Shown: one piece after another, positions 22,269 through 32,473 of the stretch
Numbering within the stretch: the first letter of the stretch is position 1
Layout: each line of letters starts with the position of its first letter
NCBI RefSeq assembly: GCF_000213175.1
Contig: NW_009799099.1
Location: 235,373-299,372, forward strand
DNA: 64,000 nucleotides
Direction of reading: 5' to 3'
Source of the DNA: Neurospora tetrasperma FGSC 2508
Lineage: Eukaryota > Ascomycota > Sordariomycetes > Sordariales > Sordariaceae
Position numbers and translations under genes: made by a program
The notes under the pieces: generated by a model
Told to the model about the DNA's origin: nothing
Database searches by the model: none
The model's input: the letters and a program-made list of their open reading frames with translations, nothing else

Positions 22269-23905
22269 ATGACTTTCAAAGGACTCTACAAGGTCTATCT
22301 CGTACTTGCCAGCTTCTCTAGCGTACATGCCGCAACCGTCAACACCCCCAAAGTCATCGAACGAGACGTCATTATTATTGGCGGCGGAGCAGCCGGCTCC
22401 CATGCCGCTTTCCGACTCCAACAGGACTACAATAAGAGCATCGTCTTGATCGAAAAGGAGTCCATCCTCGTAAGTCCCTTCCCCCTCCTTTTCTCTTTTT
22501 TGTCGTCTTTTCAAACCTAACAGCCAGCCATCAGGGCGGCCACGTAGACACCTACCTCGACACCTCCACCACCCCACCCACCCCCCGCGAATACGGCGTC
22601 CAAGTCTACTTTCCCTACCTCGACGGCCTCGATTTCATTTCCCGCTTCAACCTGACTCTCCTCCCCGGCCTCGGTCCCCGCGGCTCCACCACCACCCGCA
22701 ACATCGACTTCTCCACCGGCCTCGAGCTTCCATCCACCTACACCGGCCCCGACCCCTCCAGCATCACTTCAGCCATCATCCGCTTCCACAACCTCATGGT
22801 CTCCCAAGGCTGGGACAAGATGATCGAACCGGGGTTCTGGAACTTGCCTCCTGGTCCTCAAATTCCCGAGGACTTACTCCTTCCCATCGGCGAATTTGCC
22901 AAGAAATGGAACATCACCGAAGCATTACCGAGGATGTATGAATCCACAGGCGGCGGTCCGGCGTCTCGCCATCGTACCTTTACTGATATTTTGACTCTCA
23001 CCTTTTTGCAAAGTTTCAGTCCAGCGTGGATGAAAGTCCTCTATGGCCAAGTGGGCATGTACCATATCCAGGGAGGGAACCAGCTTCTTTATGAGGCTAT
23101 CCACGCCCGTCTGGGAGCCGAAAATGTCCTCCTCAACTCACTCGTATCGAGCGTCCGCCGCCCTGCAGAGAACGCGGATGACAAGAGAGGAGACATAGAA
23201 GTCGCCATCTCGACATCTACCACCTCGAGGTCCCTTCATGTTTCCAGGAATGAACCAACAACAACTACCACCTCTACCACTACAATGATCCGCGCAAGGA
23301 AACTCCTCCTCGCCATCCCCCCCACCCAAGAAAACCTCGCCCCCTTCGATCTTGATTCTCTCGAATCCAATCTCTTTAGCCGCGCTAAATACGGCCGCTA
23401 CGGCACGGCTATCGTCTCTTCGCCAGTGTTACCTAGGGGCTACGAACTGCATAATACCCCTATCCTAGCAGCCATCGATCCTAACAAGCCGTTCATCAAT
23501 GAGCCGCATGTCCTAGAGTTTGCTAGCTATGGTAATGACAGCAAGCTGTTTAGCATTGGGACTAGTGGGAGCGGGTTGGGCTATGGGGAATTTGATGAGC
23601 GGGAAGCGACCAAAGTGGCGCAGGAGAGTTTGGAGCGCATGGTTGATGCTGGGACAGTCAAGGTACCTGATGGAAAGGAACCTGGAGGAGATCAAAAGTT
23701 GAAGGTGGTGGAGTATTCGGATCATGGACCGGGTGGGTTTGGGGTTAGTGCCGAGGAGATGAAGGGAGGGTGGATGGAAGAGATGTATGGGTTGCAGGGG
23801 AAGAGAGGGACGTGGTATACGGGGAATGCGATTGCGATCGACTTTTCGACGCAGTTGTGGAAGATGAATGATGAGGTTTTGAGGAGGATGTTGGAGAGTT
23901 GGTGA
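22269..23905 (+). CDS. Secreted FAD-dependent amine oxidase-like oxidoreductase
   Basis: Exons 22269-22469 and 22535-23905, 523 residues. The 65-bp intron (donor GTAAGT, acceptor CATCAG) is phase 0 and falls right after the dinucleotide fold. A signal peptide at residues 1-22 (LVLASFSSVHAA) is followed by DVIIIGGGAAGSHAAFRL, a full GxGxxG FAD site, and EKESILGGHVDT spanning the splice. The C-terminus has the second FAD block TGNAIAIDFS. This arrangement fits flavin amine oxidases of the fungal beta-cyclopiazonate dehydrogenase-like group (NAD_binding_8). The substrate cannot be read from sequence, and no secondary-metabolite cluster surrounds it. An Asn/Thr-rich insertion near residue 310 is low complexity. 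Confidence 0.82.
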
Positions 23906-24204
23906 TGAAGTGCTTTGTGGTTGGATCAATGGTGCTGAAGACATAGCAGGAATCGTGTTGTTCGTGTCTCTCTAACATGGAGGTCTACATCTGGATAAGT
24001 ACGCAGAAGCCAACACCTATTACCTTGGAGCAGTTTCTCTCGAATCTTTCTGTATCGAGAACGCAGAGTTTCTGCAGATTCAAACAAGTGGATATGATGC
24101 CAAAGCAATACAGATTCGTGCTGATATAAGCGGGATTCTAGATAGTATCGCGTCTCATTCGCACTTTGATTTCTCGCCTGACCAAAGGTGTTTGAATCAC
24201 CCCT
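23906..24204. other. Convergent 3' spacer
   Basis: Short spacer between the stop codons of two converging genes. No terminator structure or gene is evident. Confidence 0.5.
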
Positions 24205-26364
24205 TCACCCATCATTCAACAAAACATCCACCAACCCCGAGACAAAGCCCCCCTCTTTCTGCCTCCTCCGCCTTACACCACCACCGCCCACCACCTTCAT
24301 CGAAAGCTTTCCTCTTCCATCAACCCCATACTTCAACACCGGCTCCTCCTCCTTCTTGTTCTGCCTAACATGATTCGCCAAATCTGCTCCCGACGCATCA
24401 CCCTTCTTATTACACTCGGCCAACAACCTAGCCACCTCCCTCTGGTTTCGGTCTCCCGACTGTCCCTCCCTTTCATCATTTCCATTCATGTCATAATCAT
24501 CAAAGAACTCCTCCTCCCCAGGCGCCAGCACAGCATTGATCATCTCCAACGGACTCATCGTAAACCTCCTTCCCAACTTCCACCACCCCCAAAACAACAT
24601 CAACGTAGCCACGGGTCCAATCAAGCTGATCACCACCGCTACCGCCAGCGCCGCCTTGTCCATCGCGTACCTGGCCATGCTCTGATGACTTATCGACTCC
24701 ACCTCCTGGAAAACCTTTGCGTCCTTATCCGACAACCCCTCGTTTTCCTCGGTTGCCGCCTGTAAAGACATGCGAAATGCAATGTCGCGGTACGCGTTGA
24801 TGATATCCACCATGGGATCGTCAAAGGAGTAATCCTTGGGGTCGGAACTGCGCCGGGCGGCGGGCGTGGTGGCGGTGTAGTAGAGGTTGGAGAGCAGACC
24901 GGAGTTGGAAGTGGTCCAGCCTACGGCGCCACCGTGGGAGACGTTGGAGGTGGAGTCGAAGAGGAGGGAGCCCATGGCATGGAGAGCAGGGATCGTGCTG
25001 CCGAAGCCGGTGATGTAGGGGACTGTCATGTTGCTGTGGAAAGAAAGGGAGGGAGGTTAGTTTACATCGGATTCGAGTAGAGGGAGCACAGAAAGATGGG
25101 AACAACTCACATGGGCGCCACGAAAGAATCTGCAGGCGGCAGGTTAACAGGGTCTTCAACAGCTTCGGCGTCAAACCAATTCTCGGATTGGAAGCTCAAC
25201 AAGTTGTCATCGAGAAACATGCTGTAGTTCAGCAAAGAAGGAGCAAGCAAGCACACTTTGTGTTCCAGGTTACCCTCGTATCCAACATCGACTTTGCGCA
25301 CCACGCTGATGTTCAGCAGACTTCCCTTTGGCGACTCGTTGACGACACTAATCTTTGAGTCAAACACTGTCGCCCCGAGGGTGCCGTTCATGATGGCCTC
25401 GACACTACCGGTGAGATTGTACGGGACGTTCGTAGCCGTGCAGTTGACTTGGAATCCAAAGGCCTGTTGGTGTCTTTGTCAGTAACCTCGGACCATGAAA
25501 CATCGAGTGCTCCTGGGACAACTTACCACCACATTGACAGAGCAATTCTTACAATCAGCTCCTAGAAGCGACATCGGGGACTGAGCCTGATACCTGGCAA
25601 CCGCGTCCGCAAAACCAGGCGAAAACCGCAGGTCCGTTAAAGCGTGCCCGCTGAGCATGCCGCCCCATTCATCGCTCATGTTCGCCATAACTGGGATCTT
25701 GATCGTGTCCCACTCCTCGAGGTCAACCAGTTCGACATAGGTAGCTCTTTGCATCAGAGGACCGCGCAGAAGTGTTGAGATGGCCACGAGGATGGACACC
25801 AAACTAACACCCACAGCCCTCCTTCTCCACAAACTCGTCAAAGCGCCCACAACACTGCTTGAACTGGCCCACACATAATGCAAGTTACTAACCGGCATCC
25901 CGCCCACCGCGCCCCTCCAGAAGGTAATGACCGCCGCCTCAGCAAACGCCACGCCCATGAGGGAGTTCGCCACGGTAGTCGTGTACGAAAGCAGCACTTG
26001 CGGTGCCTTGCGGCCGGACCATGAGTCGATGTCTTTGTGGTGGGAGAGGCGGACGATAAGGATGGCCATGCCGGTGCCTATGGTAGGATGGATGTTAGAG
26101 AGTTGAGTTGGTGGATCGGGTTGGACTGTAGAGGTAGTAATAGAGGTACGCACATGCTATGCTTAACAGCAAAGGGAGGATGCCATAGACGGGGAACTGT
26201 CTGAGGGCGCCTGGCTTCCATGATGGCGGGGAAGGCTTGACATCGTCATCTTTGGTCACTTCGTTTATTTCTGTCTTGGAGGTATCCTTCAAAGAGGCGG
26301 AATGGGTGGACGGTTGTTGTTGGACTTCGTAGCCAGCCGGGTCGTTGTCGTCTGGAGATCCCAT
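24205..26364 (-). CDS. Multi-exon fungal integral membrane protein of unknown function
   Basis: Four exons, complement(24205-25033, 25111-25463, 25527-26077, 26154-26364), 647 residues. All junctions keep frame (donors GTGCGT, GTAAGT, GTGAGT; acceptors ATAG, AACAG, CACAG). A disordered N-terminus is followed by membrane segments near residues 55-75, 105-125 and 155-180. A large extracellular-looking domain follows, with many N-glycosylation sequons (NCS, NCT, NLT, NYS). Near residue 500 is the last membrane segment (AVAVVISLIGPVATLMLFW), then GWWKLGRRFTMSPLEMINAV and a charged cytoplasmic tail. The layout is typical of fungal hypothetical membrane proteins that end GWWxLGR...SPLE. No enzymatic motif was found. 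A decayed paralogue lies at 28801-29414. Confidence 0.78.
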
Positions 26365-27431
26365 GGCTTCTGACTGTCACTCTGAGCTTGATCTTCGGAT
26401 ATCAATTGCTGCACGTTCAGGAAGTTTGAGTAGGGGCCCGAAAGGAGTAGCCGCACAGCGAAAAGGAGGAAGAAAGAGAAAGAGAAACACGAAAAAGACC
26501 CTCCTTCAAAGATGAAGATTATGAAAATTCTCAACTCACCTCCAAAACTTCAGCTCCCGTTCATCGAAGCTAGCAGACCGATAAGATCCCACCATTTCGG
26601 TATTCAACCAATACCACCCATCGACGGCATTCGATACTAGCTGCAAGCCACCTTACAGTCAACAATCAGACAGCTCGTGATAGGGTGGATTCCCATCGTG
26701 TAGTCCGTTCTTAAACCGAGCTAGCAGTTCAGCTTCAACGTGGGCGCCACAACCGAGGGAGCGTCCCACCCACCTGAACGTTCGATTTCGGTCGTCAAGC
26801 GCCCAAACAGGTCCGGAGTCCAGACTCAAAGAGGTTCGCGTGGCTGACAGGGAAAAACCTAGCTCCCGAACCAGCGGAGATTTATAATTAAAACCCGCAG
26901 AGTCATCCCAGTAGTCGATCAAGCTATTGACTGGCGGTGGAGCTTGGTATTTTCAGCCGGGACGTTCTAGAACGTCAAGAACGTCAAGACATGATGTCGC
27001 TCAGGAGGGGTGTGTTCAAGACCCTATGGAGGTCATGAGATAGGTTACACAACAACCACAACGGTGAGGGTGGTATAGTTGCTGTTCTCATTCGTCCAGT
27101 CAATGCATATGGCGTAGCTGGAGCGTTCTGTTCAATTGGAATGCAGGCGGAAAGGGGGGAAGGGTGCGTTGGTCGGGGAATGCTTGGCCAAAAGACACAG
27201 AAAGTTGAAAAGTGGGAAAGACAATGTGAAGGGAAGAGCACGGTGAAGAGGACTTTACCTTGGAAACGAAAGTGGATGCAGACAGGTTATTAGACACAAG
27301 CCACGCACTTATGATAGTGCACTAACAGGCGCTGGTGGGTATCGTGCATGAGTCAGATAACACCGCATCTAAACCATCAATCTGTTGTCATTCTTGTTCG
27401 ATGCAGGTCGAGAACCGACACTGAAGAGCCA
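26365..27431. other. Divergent promoter region
   Basis: Lies between the minus-strand membrane gene and the small plus-strand gene at 27432. A segment near 26708-26755 shares about 30 of 37 bases (CCGAGCTA...GTTCAGCTTC...GGGCGCCACA) with 29991-30029, so a small dispersed repeat may be present. No gene seen. Confidence 0.4.
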
Positions 27432-27770
27432 ATGCAGCTAAGCATCCGGAACTCACCTCGAGACTATAACCATTGCCCATTCCTACATAACGACGAAGAC
27501 GCCTATGTCACGACTAGCTCAGTGGAGAGCTTCTCGTCATTCTTCTCTCCGGGCCCCATGACCGACATGCGCAAAGTGATCTCGCGGAAGGAGCTGACTG
27601 CCCTGGATAAGGTTTTCCATCGCCGTCTACTCGTGGGAGACTTATTTGATGGAGTCAGCGTGTTCTTGGATATTGTAGTTGGGTGGGTGAAGCTGGTTTG
27701 GACAACTCTATTGTGTCGGGCTTTGGTGTGGTTGAGAGGGGGTAACGGTTCGAGATCAAAACGACGGTAA
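27432..27770 (+). CDS. Small hypothetical membrane protein
   Basis: 112 residues from the first ATG after the leader; not recognised. Coding is supported by a strong C/G preference at third codon positions in the first two thirds, unlike the flanking frames. The C-terminus has one hydrophobic helix (FDGVSVFLDIVVGWVKLVW) ending in a basic tail (GSRSKRR), so a tail-anchored topology is possible. Upstream exons cannot be excluded. No paralogue was found in the window. Confidence 0.45.
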   Translation: MQLSIRNSPRDYNHCPFLHNDEDAYVTTSSVESFSSFFSPGPMTDMRKVISRKELTALDKVFHRRLLVGDLFDGVSVFLDIVVGWVKLVWTTLLCRALVWLRGGNGSRSKRR

Positions 27771-28800
27771 GCTCAGATGAAATCGAACAGACAGCATCGT
27801 GATATGTCATACCAACACTGTGGCTTGCCAACCTCAGCCCATCTTCTTTCCCACAAGCACTACACCGACGTTTGCGTTCCAGGTCTGCCCACCAATGCCC
27901 ATCTTCAACGTTGTTGGCTCGCGTTCAGCACCTGCAAGCCACAAATGTCCAGCTCAAGCCCAGGACGGCAGAGAGCCCAAGGTTGGTTAGCCGCTTTGAC
28001 AAGATTGGACCGCATAGCCCGTCCTTGGGAACCAAACGAATGGTACAGGTCAATCACGAGCGCCACACCCGTGTTGGTCAAGCATAGGTGGGTGACAAGA
28101 TTCTGGAGTTGACAGTGCCACTTGGTTAAAGAACGCGATAACGGCATGTGGGTAGCCCCCAGGCAGCAACTTGGGAGTTGATGACACCGAGGGCAGGCTG
28201 CTGCAACTTGAACTTCCAAAAAGGTGTGGCACAATTGAGGATAGTGGTCAATTGGGTCGTCACCTGTTGAACCATGCAGTCAGCACTCAAGCTTGGGTGG
28301 TCGTACAAGGAACGGCTCCAACTATGCCATCAGCACATGTTTGGAGTCGGTTCAGACGGGCTCGGGGTAGAGCATAGATGCCACGGCGGGTGAAAATGAA
28401 ACAAAGTTAAATTGAAGATGGGCGCTCATTTACGCACAAGGAATAGTCGAAAAGCGTTTTGAAGGAAAAAGGGGAAAAAAACAGGAACCGAAAAAGAGCG
28501 AGGAAGAGGAGAAGAAGCAGAACTGCACCCAAAGAAACATCAATAAGGAAGGAGTCAACACTTTGCAGTGGAGTTGAGTATAAACCAAAAAATCCACAAA
28601 AGGGAAGGAGCACATAGTACCGCAGCACCAAACCTCCGTCCATCCATCTAAGGTAACAAAGGAAAGTATGACCAGCAAACCCGCGCCCGCCTCCGCAAAA
28701 CGTACACCAGAAAGAAAACCCAAAGAGAATTTGCTTGAAAGAATGCCTCCATGTGACCAACCTTCCATCTCCAACCTCCACCCATACCTCAAAACAAACC
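27771..28800. other. Intergenic 1 kb
   Basis: Short overlapping frames only. The A-rich stretch at 28390-28500 would read as a low-complexity Phe/Leu frame on the other strand. No gene recognised. Confidence 0.45.
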
Positions 28801-29414
28801 TCAAAGCCCCGCAACATTATAAACCCAATCCTCCAACCCCAACACCGCGCTCTCAACCGGCATCGCCTCCACCTCCAATTTGAACTCCATCTTCATCTTC
28901 ATATCCAAGGGCATTAAATCCAATGCGTTCCTCCACCTACTCGAAAGATCATGAGGTTTCCTAGCCAAAGCCTCAACAAACGCAACCCCCACCAACGAAT
29001 CACCAACAGACTTGGTTTGCAACATCAATGGCGTCGACATCAAGCGAACAGACCAACTGGCAATGTCCATGTCCATATCCTGATGTAGCGTGTACATGTT
29101 ATAGGTATGTGTAAGGAAGCGAAAGATTGCAATGGAAATTAGTGTGCCTTTGCTTCATTTACTTCGTCAGTACAAAGTTCTATTGAGCTTTCTTGGTAGT
29201 GCTTGTTGTTGGAAATAGGAAACTCACAGGTTATCCCCAAAAGCACAAAAACAAACCCGAAGCTGAGGACAGGGAAGTGAAAGACTCCGAGGTTTTCGTT
29301 TTCAGGTTCTTGGGGGTGGTCCTTGGAAGCATTTGACTTGAAGTTTCGCGGCTGGTAGTCGGGGTATTGCTCAAAATGGCACCCAAGGAGGTGTAGGTCG
29401 CTTGTCGAAATCAT
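28801..29414 (-). pseudogene. Decayed paralogue of the membrane protein at 24205-26364
   Basis: The first part (29414 down to 29228) encodes an N-terminus with a hydrophobic segment and ends at a good donor (GTGAGT at 29227), the same gene structure as exon 1 of the intact gene. Downstream, DMDIASWS...SVGDSLVGVAFVEALA aligns with DIDSWS...TVANSLMGVAFAEAAV of exon 2. Similarity then stops and the frame ends at 28801 without the glycosylated domain, the last membrane segment or the GWWxLGR tail. I found no acceptor that keeps frame. The gene is therefore truncated and probably dead, although a short transcript is possible. It suggests a local duplication followed by decay. Confidence 0.6.
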
Positions 29415-30409
29415 GACGTTAGAGTTTAGAGGTAAGGTTGAAGGTGGAAGGTTCAAACTGCTTTGATGATCAGCAGACTGAAAAAAGAAGCAACTCGGTC
29501 CAGCGTGTGATGAAGAAAAAATAAAAATGCGATAAAAATGAAATGTCAAGTACACCAAAGACAGAGTCATCAACAAGCTGATATATCAACAACAACAAAC
29601 ATCCACCACCAAACTTCACCTCCCCATATTCGATATTCCCATCGGCTGCCTCACCTCCACCTCAGCAGTGGCTGCATTCAGCAGTCATGACATTCCAAAC
29701 GGTCTTTGCTACTTATCGAACTTACTTCTAATGAGGTTTCTCGCCAATAGCCCAGCAAACCAATTTGGGCATGGTCGCCAATCTCCGGTTGTTTGTTCTA
29801 TCTAGCAGCAAGCCAATTCGGCTGCCCAGCCCCCAGCTCAGCCCAAGCCCCGTGTGAATCTCCAGCGGTGGCAGGGAAAAGACGTATCAAATACGTATTG
29901 GATCATGGTTGGTCGGTTTTCGGCAGCTAAAATTGCGACCGCAAGTTTGATCAAGCGTCATTGGGAATCTTTGTGTGAATTTTGGGATTCCCGAGCTAAC
30001 GGTTCAGCTTCGCCTAGGGGCGCCACAGCTGCCGAAGTCGCACGATTACTACACTGCAAGGGAGGAGGATGCTAGGGAGCCCGGCAACCCGGTAGCTCGG
30101 GTTTGACCGGGGTTGGTGATGGCAGGGGATGTGTAATTGTGTTGGTGTTAGGGGACTAACCGACCGTGGTGATGAATGAGGAGTGACAGTGCTAAGCGTC
30201 CATCTTATTGATATCAAGCAGCTCATCCTTTGACGAAATTCTGCGGATGGATGATATTGAACTCCACGACAGGCTCACGACAGTCTCTCCCCCTTTGACC
30301 TCCTAATACTCGCTCTTTAACATCATCGCAATACACAGCAGGTCTTCCCAACCACCCCATACTACAGCACCAGTTTCTCCCCCCTCGCGAGTTCTGACAT
30401 GCAGGAATA
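29415..30409. other. Intergenic 1 kb
   Basis: Promoter side of the decayed paralogue and 3' side of the next minus-strand gene. Holds a TAGAGGTA octamer at 29427-29434 and the partner of the 37-bp repeat noted near 26708 (29991-30029). No gene seen. Confidence 0.4.
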
Positions 30410-31027
30410 TCAAGCCCGTTTCTTGTGCAGAGCAACAAGCAGAGTATCAACGCTCCTATTCAGCTCCTCAAGTTCCTTCCTCGACTCCTCAAGGTACTCC
30501 TTCGCCATCTTGAGGTCATTCTTTGCCTTCTCCAAATCACTCAAAACAACCCGAAGATTGGCGCTCTTCTCCTCCATCACAGCTTGTCCCTCAACCAAAC
30601 CATTGCTCTTGCCCTCTACAACACAACTCCCCGTCAGTTCGCATTTCCAATGCCGGGGTAACGGGAGCTACTCACCTGAATCCGCAGCAGTAGCCGTCGA
30701 GGCGGAACCGTCCGCGGGCTCCCCCTTTGTCAAAGGCCACAACATCCAGAGGCAAAGACAACATTGAACTATGATCCCAACTCGGTTCATCACCACCATA
30801 AACTCGAGGTCCGAACGGGTGGCTGCGCATTCGTCGTCTTCCATAACCGATCTCCTCTGCTGCCACAGACGAACAAGGAGTTCAGTTGAAGCCATCACGA
30901 GGATGCAGACTATAGGTAGTGATGAACAACTGGTCAGTCGCCAGAGCCAATCCGGATTACGCATGGAGTTGGGAGATACGAACAAGTTCCCCAGACAAGG
31001 ATTGAAGGACCGTTGATTTTCACCCAT
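30410..31027 (-). CDS. Small protein with one membrane helix and a coiled coil, hypothetical
   Basis: Two exons, complement(30410-30615, 30676-31027), 185 residues in this model. Donor GTGAGT at 30675 and acceptor GTTGTAG at 30616 give a 60-bp intron containing an AACTGACG branch site and keep frame (phase 1). Exon 1 has a hydrophobic stretch near residue 38 and another (NRVGIIVQCCLCLWMLWPL) near residue 90. Exon 2 is a clear heptad coiled coil (ANLRVVLSDLEKAKNDLKMA and following). No family recognised. The start is uncertain: an ATG further in (STELLVRLWQQ region) would remove the first hydrophobic part. Confidence 0.5.
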
Positions 31028-32473
31028 TCTTTTCCCATCCGTGGGCGGTCAACTTGAGGCTCGGATGTCTGTCCGTTGGGGATATCTCCCATGTTGTCAA
31101 GGTGGGTGGCTCCTTGGGATCTGTTGCGACGCGGGGGTAACCTATGCGCATTTGGAGGCTTATCGTTAGAGGTGCGGAGTTAAAGTGATCGGTGATGTTA
31201 ACAGGTCGACGGCAACTGCGTTACTACTAACTGGTGTAAGGCAGGTGGGTTTGTGGCACATGACCAGAGGAGAATCTGGTGGATGTCAGATAGAGAAGGA
31301 CGAACCGGTTACCGCAGCTTGCGCAGTTATACTGCTCTTTTTCAGATCGAGTTCAAAGCACGGAGGATGATAAAACGAACAAAGAGAGAAGGGAGAACAA
31401 AAGCAGCCAGACAGCGAAGAAATGCTGAGAAGTTGAGTTGTTCCTTCGAAGATCGAACGTGCGCCGCGGGTCAGTATGGAGTTCCCAAAGGAAACGGATA
31501 ATTCTCGTCCGAGTGCCGGGCTTTTCTCTTCGGTCGCGTAGCTCTTGTAAAGAGGAAGGAGCGACTGATTCCTTGTCACGTCACTGACGCAACTCGCGAC
31601 TGCCTCATAGCATAGAGGACGAGGTATCTACCGTACCCCCGATTTCGGCGCGAAATTTTGAGGCGACGAGGAGCGCACTAGGAAACACTCGAGGAAGGAG
31701 CTGATCCGTGATTGTGCTACTGACGGAAGACACAACTGCCGTGGCTCCCAATTTACCTCTAACCACGATTTTGGTGCTGGCATCTGGATCCGACTCCCGG
31801 GGACATCATCATTGCACCGGGAATACCGAAGAAAGACAAAGAGAACAAGCAAAGGATAGAAAATGGAGGGAAAATAGATATCGGTCATCCTTCAGTCACC
31901 AAGCACAGAGAGGAAATCACTGAACCCAATTTGTAGACACATGTTTGCATTTGCGTATGTATGTCCGGCTGGTCTCAACTCTGAACCCTGTTCTCTCCAA
32001 GAAAGTTACACCTTTGCCACCCTTTGCAAGTGACACAAAACCCCCCAAAGACCTCCAAACAAGAAACGAACGTGAAGAACCGGAAAACCAAAACCTTACA
32101 GAATCTGAAAGCGTAAAAAGCGTAAATGTCAGAACAAAGATTCCAATTCCCAAAAATGCATAACACAAGACACAGTCGTGGTTGAAGCGAACCGAGAAAA
32201 AAAGTAAAAGCGTCACCAAGCCATGTGTCCACATCCTCTCCAGTTTTCCCGTTTGCTGTCCGTTAAGCGGACACCGAAAAGCCCTAGGCAAGGTGGCACA
32301 GCAACCTTGCCCAGCAGACATGTCAGTTGGGGACGTGTCGTGAATGAGAGTAGAAGATAACTGAAGACGTCGGGGCATAATCGTGATTAGCATAACATTG
32401 TATCCTTTAAGCGCCAACCCATCCCTTCAAGGCACCAAACCGGCAGAAAGAATCCCTATGTACCAGCGACACT
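31028..32473. other. Intergenic 1.4 kb
   Basis: Upstream of the coiled-coil gene and 3' flank of the Q-rich gene. One TAGAGGTA octamer at 31754-31761. No gene, RNA or repeat recognised. Confidence 0.45.

Noticed and set aside
22269-24204. Secondary-metabolite cluster around the FAD oxidoreductase
   Set aside because: No polyketide or peptide synthase, prenyltransferase or transporter lies nearby; the neighbours are a WW protein and an unrelated membrane protein.
27676-27692. Match to the 5S rRNA stretch TAGTTGGGTGGGTGA
   Set aside because: Neurospora 5S genes are dispersed, so this was considered, but only about 15 bases match; the flanks do not fit 5S and the segment lies in a frame with coding bias.
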